From NCBI GenBank assembly GCA_021848555.1, contig JAJZUN010000170.1:1-6433 (forward strand): a stretch of 6,433 nt of DNA, written 5' to 3'. How positions within the stretch are numbered: the first letter of the stretch is position 1; the number at the start of each line of letters is the position of its first letter. This document shows positions 1 through 5,475 of this stretch, piece after piece. The notes below the pieces were generated by a model that saw only the letters and a program-made list of their open reading frames with translations, was not told where the DNA came from and made no database searches. The position numbers were made by a program, and so were the translations under genes. This DNA is from Pseudomonadota bacterium. Its GTDB lineage: Bacteria; Pseudomonadota; Gammaproteobacteria; Burkholderiales; SG8-39.

Positions 1-318
1 CACTGCATGAGCTGGCGCATCCCCCCGGGAAAATTCCGCGGCATCGCCGGCCTGGATCTCGCGGCGCTGGGTATCCCCGCGGAGCAGGACTATGTCGCCG
101 CCTACTGCAGGCGCACCGGGCGCGAGCGCATCGACAACTGGGATTTCTATCTCGCTTACAATATGTTCCGCATCGCCGCCATTTTGCAGGGCATCAAGAA
201 GCGCGCGGTGGACGGCACCGCCGCCAGCGCGCACGCAGCCGACGCCGGCTCGCGCGTGCAGCCGCTGGCGAAGATGGCCTGGGACTACGCGCAAAAAGTC
301 ATCGCGGCCGGGAAATAG
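1..318 (+). CDS. Phosphotransferase (APH/ACAD10-type kinase) C-terminal part, 5' truncated
   Basis: The frame is open to the left edge, so the start and catalytic domain lie outside; the ATG at 7 is probably internal. About 105 residues are visible, containing [20 protein letters not shown], then [11 protein letters not shown] and [19 protein letters not shown]. This matches, from knowledge of the family, the C-terminal helical lobe of aminoglycoside-phosphotransferase-fold kinases that accompany acyl-CoA dehydrogenases, whose usual length is roughly 340-360 residues. Relatives include the kinase domain of ACAD10/ACAD11 and LvaA, which phosphorylate 4-hydroxyacyl-CoA; antibiotic resistance is unlikely. 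The HxD catalytic loop cannot be checked because it lies upstream. The acyl-CoA dehydrogenase gene starts 43 bases after the TAG stop on the same strand, which supports joint expression and function. The family call is firm; the substrate is inferred. Confidence 0.85.
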   Translation, partial: HCMSWRIPPGKFRGIAGLDLAALGIPAEQDYVAAYCRRTGRERIDNWDFYLAYNMFRIAAILQGIKKRAVDGTAASAHAADAGSRVQPLAKMAWDYAQKVIAAGK

Positions 319-361
319 TCCGGCCGCTTCCGCAACACTTTCATTCTACGAAAGGCAAACC

Positions 362-1606
362 ATGGATTTCGCATATACCGACAAGGTCAAGGCCATGCAG
401 GCCAAGCTCATCGCCTTCATGGACGAGCATATCTATCCGAACGAGCACCGCTTCCACCAGGAGATCCTGGAAAACCGGAAGAAGGGCAATCCCTGGATTC
501 CGACCAAGATCGTGGAGGAACTCAAGCCCAAGGCGCGCGCCGCCGGGCTGTGGAATCTGTTCCTGCCGCATTCCAAGCGCGCGCCCGAAGGCCTGTCGAA
601 CCTGGAATACGCGCCGCTGTGCGAAATCATGGGTCGGGTGTCGTTTGCCTCGGAGGTGTTCAACTGCTCGGCGCCCGACACCGGCAACATGGAAACCATA
701 GAGCGCTACGGCAGCGAGGACAACAAGCGCCAGTGGCTGGAGCCGCTGCTGCGCGGCGAGATCCGCTCGGCCTTCCTCATGACCGAGCCCAACGTCGCAT
801 CGAGCGACGCCACCAACATCGAGTGCAGCATCGAGAAGCAGGGCAATGAATACGTCATCAACGGGCGCAAATGGTGGTCGTCCGGCGGCGGCGACCCGCG
901 CTGCAAGCTGTACATCGTCATGGGCCGGACCAACCCGGACGCGCCGCGGCACAGCCAGCAGTCGATGATCCTGGTGCCGAGCGACGCGCCGGGGGCCAGG
1001 GTGGTGCGAGCGCTGTCGGTGTTCGGCTACGACGACGCGCCGCACGGCCACATGGAAATCGAACTGAAGAACGTGCGCGTGCCGGCCGGGAACCTGCTGC
1101 TCGGCGAAGGCCGCGGCTTCGAGATCGCGCAGGGGCGCCTCGGGCCGGGACGCATCCACCACTGCATGCGCCAGATCGGCGTGGCCGAGCGCGCGCTGGA
1201 ACTCATGTGCAAGCGCTCCCTGTCGCGGGTCGCGTTCCACAAAACCATCGCCGAGCAGGGCGTGACGCGCGAGCGCATCGCCCAGGCGCGCATCATGATC
1301 GACTCGACGCGCTGGCTGGTGCTCAACGCCGCCTACATGATGGACACGGTGGGCAACAAGGTGGCCAAGGCCGAGATCGCGATGATCAAGGTGCTCGCCC
1401 CGACCATGGCGCTGCAGGTGATCGACTGGTCGATGCAGGCGCACGGCGGCGGCGGCGTATCCGACGATTTCCCGCTCGCCATGATGTACGCGCATTCGCG
1501 CACGCTGCGCTTTGCCGACGGCCCGGACGAGGTGCACCGCAACGCCATCGCCAAGCTCGAACTGGCGAAGCACATGAGCGTGCCCAAGACGGCCAAGACC
1601 GCCTGA
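362..1606 (+). CDS. Acyl-CoA dehydrogenase, ACAD10/11-like, FAD-dependent
   Basis: This 414-residue protein has the usual length for the family and acts in the cytoplasm on CoA thioesters. The N-terminal helical domain covers roughly residues 1-130. The flavin/substrate signature [17 protein letters not shown] lies at 138-154, WWSSG at 171-175, GPGRIHH at 261-267 and [15 protein letters not shown] at 359-373. The C-terminal motif [10 protein letters not shown] at 383-392 puts Asp386 where medium-chain enzymes have the catalytic Glu, as is typical of the ACAD10/11 group. The ATG at 362 was chosen because GAAAGG (350-355) sits six bases upstream and translation begins with a typical MDFAYTDKV; a longer frame from 92 overlaps the kinase gene and adds residues of unlikely composition. 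The neighbouring kinase suggests turnover of 4-phosphorylated hydroxyacyl-CoA, although ordinary alpha,beta-dehydrogenation is also possible. The family is certain; the substrate is inferred. Confidence 0.95.
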   Translation: MDFAYTDKVKAMQAKLIAFMDEHIYPNEHRFHQEILENRKKGNPWIPTKIVEELKPKARAAGLWNLFLPHSKRAPEGLSNLEYAPLCEIMGRVSFASEVFNCSAPDTGNMETIERYGSEDNKRQWLEPLLRGEIRSAFLMTEPNVASSDATNIECSIEKQGNEYVINGRKWWSSGGGDPRCKLYIVMGRTNPDAPRHSQQSMILVPSDAPGARVVRALSVFGYDDAPHGHMEIELKNVRVPAGNLLLGEGRGFEIAQGRLGPGRIHHCMRQIGVAERALELMCKRSLSRVAFHKTIAEQGVTRERIAQARIMIDSTRWLVLNAAYMMDTVGNKVAKAEIAMIKVLAPTMALQVIDWSMQAHGGGGVSDDFPLAMMYAHSRTLRFADGPDEVHRNAIAKLELAKHMSVPKTAKTA

Positions 1607-1633
1607 ACCCGACCCATCGAAAGGGAGCCAACG

Positions 1634-2293
1634 ATGCTGAAGCTCGGCGGATTTGCAGTCAGCAATTATTACAACAAGGTCAAGGTCGCGCTGCTGGAAA
1701 AGGGCATCCCGTTCGAGGAGGTGTACTGCCTGACCTCGCAGGACGAGGCCTACCTCAAGCGCTCGCCCATGGGCAAGGTGCCTTACCTCGAAGTGGACGG
1801 TAAGTTCCTGTGCGAGTCGCAGGTGATCTGCGAATACCTCGAAGACCACTATCCGGAGCATCCGCTGTATCCGAAAGACGTGTTCGAGCGCGCGCGGGTG
1901 CGCGAACTCGTCACCGTCATCGAATTGCACATGGAACTGGTCGCGCGCCGCCTGTATACCCAGGCGTTCTTCGGCGGCAAGGTGTCCGATGAGGTCAAGG
2001 CGCAGGTGGAGAAGGAACTGGCGAAAGGCGTGCGCGCGTTCAAGCAGTTGGCGAAATTCTCGCCCTATGTCGCCGGCGCCGACCTGTCCTACGCTGACTG
2101 CGCTGCGGGCGTGCACCTGCCGCTGGTGTCGTTGTCGAGCAAAATCGTCTACGGCCGCGACGTGCTCGAAGACTGCGCCCCGGTGAGGCCTTACCTCAAA
2201 ATGTTGAACGAGCGCCCGGCGTTCAGGAAAATGAACGACGATCGCAAGGTGGCGACCGAGGCGATGGCGGCGGCGCGCGCGAACAAGGGCTGA
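1634..2293 (+). CDS. Glutathione S-transferase family protein
   Basis: The 219-residue length is typical of cytosolic GSTs. The N-terminal thioredoxin-like domain (about 1-75) has a possible catalytic Ser10 in AVSNYYNKVKVAL, the cis-proline segment SPMGKVPYL at 44-52 (Pro50) and the glutathione gamma-glutamyl-binding Glu61-Ser62 in ESQVICEYLED. The alpha-helical C-terminal domain carries GADLSYADCAAG at 148-159, the usual N-capping-box region. The protein would conjugate or otherwise use glutathione on an electrophilic or thioester-linked substrate; its class cannot be fixed by eye. The ATG at 1634 is preceded by AAGGGAG (1621-1627) at good spacing. It begins 27 bases after the dehydrogenase stop, so it is probably the third gene of the operon and may deal with a reactive enoyl or hydroxyacyl intermediate. 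That role is inferred from position. Confidence 0.92.
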   Translation: MLKLGGFAVSNYYNKVKVALLEKGIPFEEVYCLTSQDEAYLKRSPMGKVPYLEVDGKFLCESQVICEYLEDHYPEHPLYPKDVFERARVRELVTVIELHMELVARRLYTQAFFGGKVSDEVKAQVEKELAKGVRAFKQLAKFSPYVAGADLSYADCAAGVHLPLVSLSSKIVYGRDVLEDCAPVRPYLKMLNERPAFRKMNDDRKVATEAMAAARANKG

Positions 2294-2330
2294 AGGCGGG
2301 GGTGCGGATCTTCGTCGCTTGATTCCTCAA

Positions 2331-2351
2331 CCCGTTCCGTTTCCGGACGGG
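2331..2351 (+). terminator. Weak hairpin downstream of the GST gene
   Basis: The arms CCCGT-T-CCG (2331-2339) and CGGACGGG (2344-2351) pair over eight base pairs around one bulged T with a four-base loop. It begins 38 bases after the GST stop and lies before the next gene. No T-tract follows, so it is not a canonical intrinsic terminator; it could aid termination or 3'-end stability. Confidence 0.25.
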
Positions 2352-2409
2352 GAGGCGACGCTTCCCGTCTGCCACCATCCAGGGCGTCGTGGTTTGATCG
2401 AGTAACGCA

Positions 2410-3111
2410 TTGAGCAAGAAGATCATCTATTTCTTCCGGCTCGAGTCCGGGGCCGGATACCGCTTCGACGTGGAATTCGATCGCCCCCCTGCGGGCGGTG
2501 ATCTGCCCGAGTGGGCGCGCCAAGAGGTGGAAAGATGCCCGCATTGCCCGCTGCCCGACGCTCCGGGCGCGCCCTGCCCGGCAGCCGCCGATCTGGTGCC
2601 CGTGGTGGAGAGGTTTTCCGCGCTGTCTTCGATAGACCGGGTTGAAGTCCACGTGGTGACCCCGCAATACGAAGCACGCAAGCACACCGATACCCAGACT
2701 GCCCTGCGCGCCTTGATGGGCCTGATCCTGGCAACCAGCGCCTGCCCGATACTCGGGCGCATGCGGCCGCTGGCGCATATGCATATGCCCTTTGCCACCG
2801 GGACGGAAAATGTCTATCGCATCGTGTCGATGCACCTCATGGGTCAATTCCTGCGCGGCGAACCCGCGGGACTGGCCGGGCTCAAGGAATTCTTCGCCGA
2901 TATCGAGCGGCTCAACCACGCTTTCTTCGCCCGCCTGAATCGCGCGGTGCAGCGCGACGCCGGTATCAACGCGCTGGTGTCGCTGCAATCGCACAGCATG
3001 CTGGCCAGCATGTCCATCGAGACCGAGATGGAAAACATCCGCAGCTGGTTTGCGCAGACACCTGCGGGCAAACCAGGTGGGATTGCGCCGCAGCATAAAG
3101 AAGGCGCTTGA
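2410..3111 (+). CDS. DUF6901-like conserved protein of unknown function, TTG start
   Basis: This 233-residue soluble protein has no signal peptide or membrane segment. It opens with a beta-rich segment (KKIIYFFRLESGAGYRFDVE), followed by WARQEVERCPHCPLPDA with Cys43 and Cys46, then Cys56 in PCP, a second beta segment VEVHVVTP near 78-85, and a helical region with LMGLILATSACP (Cys112) and LAHMHMPF (His123, His125). From memory this layout matches the family named DUF6901; its function is not known. The clustered Cys and His residues could bind a metal or act in redox, which is inference. The TTG at 2410 is the only credible start: an in-frame TGA lies at 2395-2397 and the next in-frame ATG is near residue 103. 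A GAG at 2400-2402 gives a weak ribosome site. It starts 116 bases after the GST gene, so it may be a separate unit. Confidence 0.8.
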   Translation: MSKKIIYFFRLESGAGYRFDVEFDRPPAGGDLPEWARQEVERCPHCPLPDAPGAPCPAAADLVPVVERFSALSSIDRVEVHVVTPQYEARKHTDTQTALRALMGLILATSACPILGRMRPLAHMHMPFATGTENVYRIVSMHLMGQFLRGEPAGLAGLKEFFADIERLNHAFFARLNRAVQRDAGINALVSLQSHSMLASMSIETEMENIRSWFAQTPAGKPGGIAPQHKEGA

Positions 3112-3146
3112 AGCCGTTGACCAGCCTGGCGACAGTCGAAGCGCAG

Positions 3147-3160
3147 TTGATTTTAGTCAA
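3147..3160 (+). promoter_or_regulatory. FNR/ANR-type (Crp-Fnr family) binding site
   Basis: TTGAT-TTTA-GTCAA matches the FNR consensus TTGAT-N4-ATCAA at nine of ten defined positions and has the correct 14-base length. Its centre (between 3153 and 3154) falls exactly at -41.5 from the transcription start predicted from the downstream -10 element, the class II activation position. It lies in the gap after the 2410-3111 gene, outside coding sequence. FNR/ANR would activate under low oxygen; Dnr/Nnr-type regulators bind similar sites. Confidence 0.6.
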
Positions 3161-3178
3161 CGCCCGATCGGGCAAAGA

Positions 3179-3195
3179 TGCTATGAATAGGCCAA
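3179..3195 (+). promoter_or_regulatory. Extended -10 element and predicted transcription start
   Basis: TGC followed by TATGAA (hexamer 3182-3187, four of six matches to TATAAT) forms an extended -10 element. It predicts initiation at the A residues 3194-3195. There is no convincing -35 hexamer at the usual spacing, as expected when an activator at -41.5 replaces it. The 5' leader would be only about 17 bases and contains the ribosome site. Confidence 0.5.
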
Positions 3196-3202
3196 TTCTT
3201 CT

Positions 3203-3209
3203 GGAGAGG
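3203..3209 (+). promoter_or_regulatory. Strong ribosome binding site
   Basis: GGAGAGG stands two bases before the ATG at 3212 if taken whole, or about five bases counting from GGAG. It is among the best Shine-Dalgarno matches in the window and fixes the start of the 74-residue gene. Confidence 0.7.
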
Positions 3210-3211
3210 CG

Positions 3212-3436
3212 ATGTTCAATCTCAAGGTCGGACAGGAACTGGAATTCATCGTAGCGGCAACCACGGAAGGCCTGGTGATACCGAAAGGCACCCGCGTGCG
3301 CGTAGGTGCGATCATGTCGGAGATGACCGAATCCAAAGTCACGCTGGTGGTGCATGGCGGAGGACTGCCGGAGACGCTGACGGTCGATAGGCATGTCGTG
3401 ACGCTGCATTGCCGTCCGCCGCACGACGCGCAATGA
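3212..3436 (+). CDS. Small conserved-looking hypothetical protein (74 aa)
   Basis: The product is a 74-residue, mostly beta-strand protein without Cys clusters, membrane segment or signal peptide. It alternates hydrophobic and charged residues: LKVGQELEFIVA, GLVIPKGTRVRVGAIMSEM, KVTLVVHGG and LTVDRHVVTLHC. The VGQELEF and IPKGTRVRVG segments look like strands of a small barrel or SH3-like fold, which is inference. I do not recognise a named family, though it resembles short hypothetical proteins of betaproteobacteria. The start is well supported by GGAGAGG upstream. The gene has its own apparent FNR-type class II promoter, suggesting induction under oxygen limitation or by a related signal. 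It converges on the short-chain dehydrogenase gene, with 45 bases between the stop codons. Confidence 0.75.
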   Translation: MFNLKVGQELEFIVAATTEGLVIPKGTRVRVGAIMSEMTESKVTLVVHGGGLPETLTVDRHVVTLHCRPPHDAQ

Positions 3437-3464
3437 CTGTCTGCTCGCCGGAACGACAGCATTG
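3431..3464. terminator. Bulged hairpin between convergent genes
   Basis: CAATG-A-CTGTC (3431-3441) pairs with GACAGCATTG (3455-3464): ten base pairs, one bulged A and a 13-base loop. The TGA stop of the 74-residue gene lies within the left arm. No T-tract follows on either strand, so it is not a textbook intrinsic terminator, but its place between two convergent stop codons (3436 and 3482) suits transcript 3'-end formation. A ten-base palindrome GACCGCGGTC (3464-3473) adjoins it. Confidence 0.4.
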
Positions 3465-3481
3465 ACCGCGGTCGCGCGAAC

Positions 3482-4327
3482 TCATCCCATCGGGTTGGTC
3501 GGATTCCTGTCCTGCAGGATGTCTTCCATGCGCCACTGGATCGAGGGCTTGATCCGCGGATGGGTGAGGATGTAGAAGCGCCCGTCGCGCACCGCTTCGA
3601 ACACTTTTTGCGCCACATCGCCGGCGCTCTGCTTGCCCGAGGTCACCGCCTTGCGCAGCAGCGCCTCGCGCGCCTGCTGCTCGGCGGTCTTTTCCCGCGC
3701 CGGATTCTGCAGCAGCGCCGGGCGGTTGCGTTCCGAGTCGACGATTCCGGTCGGCACGTAGGCCGGGCACAGCACCGAGCAGCCGATGCGGGCCTGCTTC
3801 AGCGCGAGATCGTGGTACAGGGTCTCGGTGAGCGTGACCACGGCGTGCTTGGTGACGTTGTACATGGCCGATCCGGGCGGCGAAATCAGTCCCGAGACCG
3901 AAGCGGTGTTGACGATGTGCGCCTCGTCCCCTTGTGCGAGCATGATGGGCGTGAATACGCGTACGCCGTGGATCACGCCCCACAGGTTGACGCCCAGGGT
4001 CCATTCCCAGTCGGCGACGCTGTTTTCCCAGGCGTTCCCGAGCGGCGCGACGCCGGCATTGTTGGCCACCAGGTGCACCGCGCCGAAGGCCGCAAGCGCC
4101 TGTTGCGCCAGCGCCTCGACCTCGGCCGCTTTGGCGACGTCGGTGCGCACGCCGATGACCTGAGCCCCCGCGGCCTTCATTTCGGCTTCCGCCCCGGCGA
4201 GCGCCGTGGGCTCGACGTCGGCGAGCACGATGCGCATGCCCTCGCGCGCGAAACGCTCGGCCATGGCGCGCCCGAGGCCGCTGGCGCCGCCGGTGATGAC
4301 CGCTACCTTGCCTTGAAAATCTTTCAT
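3482..4327 (-). CDS. SDR-family NAD(P)-dependent oxidoreductase
   Basis: This 281-residue protein is a classical short-chain dehydrogenase with a C-terminal extension. The Rossmann motif TGGASGLG lies at 12-19. Asp37 at the end of strand two (VLADVE) suggests NAD(H) rather than NADP(H). NNAG is at 89-92, structural Asn114 in GVNLWG, catalytic Ser143 in TASVSG, and Tyr156 and Lys160 in YNVTK; the tetrad is complete. It should oxidise or reduce a hydroxy/keto group, plausibly on an acyl-CoA or similar substrate given its neighbours, but the substrate is not readable. The start ATG at 4327 has GGAG about ten bases upstream, a slightly long spacing. The thioesterase gene ends 105 bases upstream on the same strand, so co-transcription is possible. 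The last 50 residues (ILTHPRIKPSIQWRMEDIL) fit a group of SDRs with a helical tail. Confidence 0.93.
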   Translation of the reverse strand: MKDFQGKVAVITGGASGLGRAMAERFAREGMRIVLADVEPTALAGAEAEMKAAGAQVIGVRTDVAKAAEVEALAQQALAAFGAVHLVANNAGVAPLGNAWENSVADWEWTLGVNLWGVIHGVRVFTPIMLAQGDEAHIVNTASVSGLISPPGSAMYNVTKHAVVTLTETLYHDLALKQARIGCSVLCPAYVPTGIVDSERNRPALLQNPAREKTAEQQAREALLRKAVTSGKQSAGDVAQKVFEAVRDGRFYILTHPRIKPSIQWRMEDILQDRNPTNPMG

Positions 4328-4432
4328 GGGATGAACGCTCCGGCGTGAGAGGAAAGCAGCATCATACTGAATTGCCGCGCGCGCCGACAGGCCGCGTACT
4401 TCTTCTCCCTCGACGGGCGGGCGAGAGCGCCG

Positions 4433-4840
4433 CTATTTTTTGGCCGGCAGCGGCAACACCGCGCGCGGCCGGCGGTCCTTGTCGGTCGCGACGTAGGTGA
4501 GCGTCGCTTCGGTCACCTTGACCACCTCGATTTCCTCTGGATTGCGCTGCGCGTACACCTCTACATTGATGGTGATCGACGTGTTCCCCACGCGCACGAT
4601 ATTGGCATAAAAGGAGACCAGGTCGCCGATCTGCACCGGTTGCTTGAACTGGAAGGAATTCACCGCCACCGTGGCCACGCGGCCGCGCGCATGGCGCGCG
4701 GCGAGCACGCCGCCGGCGATGTCGACCTGCGCCATGATCCAGCCGCCGAAAATGTCGCCGTGTTGATTGGCGTCGGCGGGCATGGGCAGGACCCGCAGCA
4801 CCGGCTCCTTGCCTTCTGGAAGTTTTACTGGTTCGGTCAT
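4433..4840 (-). CDS. YciA-like hotdog-fold acyl-CoA thioesterase
   Basis: The product is 135 residues, the normal length for a single hotdog domain that hydrolyses acyl-CoA to free acid and CoA in the cytoplasm. The motif DANQHGDIFGGWIMAQVDIA (23-42) is the hallmark of the YciA-like group; Asp40 on the central helix is the likely catalytic acid and His27-Gly28-Asp29 lies at the active-site loop. Strand-rich segments follow: VNSFQFKQPVQIGDLVSFYA and TSITINVEVYAQ. The ATG at 4840 was chosen because typical family homology begins there; the frame continues upstream to 5050 but that part has no family resemblance. The ribosome site is weak (GGG about seven bases upstream). A role in releasing CoA during fatty-acid turnover fits the SDR and dehydrogenase context. 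The family call is strong; chain-length preference is unknown. Confidence 0.93.
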   Translation of the reverse strand: MTEPVKLPEGKEPVLRVLPMPADANQHGDIFGGWIMAQVDIAGGVLAARHARGRVATVAVNSFQFKQPVQIGDLVSFYANIVRVGNTSITINVEVYAQRNPEEIEVVKVTEATLTYVATDKDRRPRAVLPLPAKK

Positions 4841-5101
4841 GGTGCCCAATATTACGCCTAATGTAGTTCGCGGTCTGTTGCATTCGCGATCGTGATGGCG
4901 GCGCATAAAACGGTGGAGAATCGCATGGATGCTGGGTTTGCGGCATTTCAACGAGAATGGCGACGAGCCCAGCCGCAGCTTTGGGAAGACCGGATGCGAG
5001 CGGTGCGCAATCCGATCTGCGCAACCGTTGTCGTCTGCAACTTTGTTCAAGGCCGGCGCGCGGATGCTGGCGTCGTCGTTTCGTACCTGAGGCGGCTGAC
5101 G
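4841..5101. other. Intergenic gap with no gene recognised
   Basis: These 261 bases lie between the thioesterase start and the stop of the 81-residue gene, both on the minus strand. Reading frames cross it on both strands but their translations resemble nothing I know. The leader probably holds the thioesterase promoter; the only hint is a poor -10-like TAATAT on the minus strand just before the ATG, without a convincing -35. No tRNA or riboswitch was recognised. Confidence 0.4.
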
Positions 5102-5347
5102 CTAGCCGTCGGCAAAACCGCTTTTGGTCAAGCGGTAGGCCTTGTCTCCCGGGGCCAGCTCCAGCCACCCGTTGTCAATGGCAAATTGCAAGCCCGCTTT
5201 GAAATCCCTAGGGCGGTAGCCTCGCTGCGGCCAAAGCGTAAGAAAATTCTTGCGCCGCAGAACTTCGCCCGCGAGCAAACCAAAGTGCCAGACGAAAATG
5301 GCCAGTATCTCGTGCGCGCATTTCTCTGGTGTTGGTCGTGTTGTCAT
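5102..5347 (-). CDS. Small hypothetical protein (81 aa), winged-helix-like C-terminus
   Basis: This 81-residue product begins MTTRPTPEKCAHEILAIFVW, runs through GEVLRRKNFLTLWPQRGYRP and ends in FKAGLQFAIDNGWLELAPGD followed by AYRLTKSGFADG. The last part, helix then NGWLE then Y-x-LT-x-x-G, has the look of the recognition helix and wing of a winged-helix domain. It resembles short hypothetical proteins I recall from Burkholderiales, but I cannot name a family. GGAG (5354-5357 on the plus map, read in reverse) stands six bases before the ATG, a good ribosome site. It lies downstream of the DUF3014 gene on the same strand with 128 bases between. DNA binding is an inference from shape only. Opposite-strand frames here are judged shadows. 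Confidence 0.65.
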   Translation of the reverse strand: MTTRPTPEKCAHEILAIFVWHFGLLAGEVLRRKNFLTLWPQRGYRPRDFKAGLQFAIDNGWLELAPGDKAYRLTKSGFADG

Positions 5348-5363
5348 CGGCTACTCCAATTCC

Positions 5364-5424
5364 GGGTTGTAATCGGCACCTGCCTGCGGCGTGGAACGAA
5401 CCGCCGCCAACAACCCATCCTACA
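5364..5424. repeat. Nested imperfect inverted repeat, possibly a degenerate dispersed element
   Basis: Outer arms GGGTTGT (5364-5370) and ACAACCC (5410-5416) enclose inner arms GCGGCG (5386-5391) and CGCCGC (5402-5407). The right side reads CAACCCATCCTACA (5411-5424), the reverse complement of a TGTAGGATGGGTTG motif that I recall as a frequent edge of dispersed non-coding repeats in proteobacteria. The flanks are asymmetric (15 versus 2 bases between outer and inner arms), so it is imperfect. It sits directly upstream of the 81-residue gene. Confidence 0.3.
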
Positions 5425-5440
5425 CTTCGAAACCCGCAGA

Positions 5441-5467
5441 CGCACTGCATTGTCCGCAGTCAGTGCG
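5441..5467 (-). terminator. Hairpin downstream of the DUF3014 gene
   Basis: CGCACTG (5441-5447) pairs perfectly with CAGTGCG (5461-5467) around a 13-base loop, beginning eight bases after the DUF3014 stop in the minus direction. A competing five-base-pair stem CCGCA/TGCGG (5454-5468) overlaps it. Only a short GGGTTT follows, so termination strength is doubtful. Confidence 0.3.
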
Positions 5468-5475
5468 GCGCCTGG

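Noticed and set aside
1..318. Antibiotic-resistance aminoglycoside phosphotransferase
   Set aside because: The C-terminal sequence and the adjacent dehydrogenase match the acyl-CoA-associated kinase group rather than resistance enzymes.
92..361. Upstream in-frame extension of the dehydrogenase gene
   Set aside because: It overlaps the kinase gene and encodes Ala/Arg/Pro-rich sequence unlike any dehydrogenase N-terminus; the ATG at 362 has a ribosome site and a typical N-terminus.
341..2116. Long minus-strand reading frame of 591 codons opposite the dehydrogenase and GST genes
   Set aside because: It is antisense to two strongly recognised genes and its His/Arg/Ala-rich translation has no family features; such frames are common shadows in high-GC DNA.
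2319..2330. TTGA-N4-TCAA resembling an FNR box upstream of the TTG-started gene
   Set aside because: Half-sites are separated by four bases instead of six, so the spacing is wrong for the Crp/Fnr family; no -10 element lies at a matching distance.
2773..2787. CATATGCATATG repeat
   Set aside because: It lies within coding sequence and simply encodes His-Met-His-Met; no sign of regulatory use.
4841..5050. N-terminal extension of the thioesterase to 5050
   Set aside because: The extra 70 residues lack resemblance to hotdog thioesterases, whose homology begins right after the ATG at 4840.
5095..5113. Hairpin GCTGACG-CTAGC-CGTCGGC at the end of the 81-residue gene
   Set aside because: The stop codon is in the loop, one pair is a G-U type and no T-tract follows on the minus strand, so it is not supported as a terminator.
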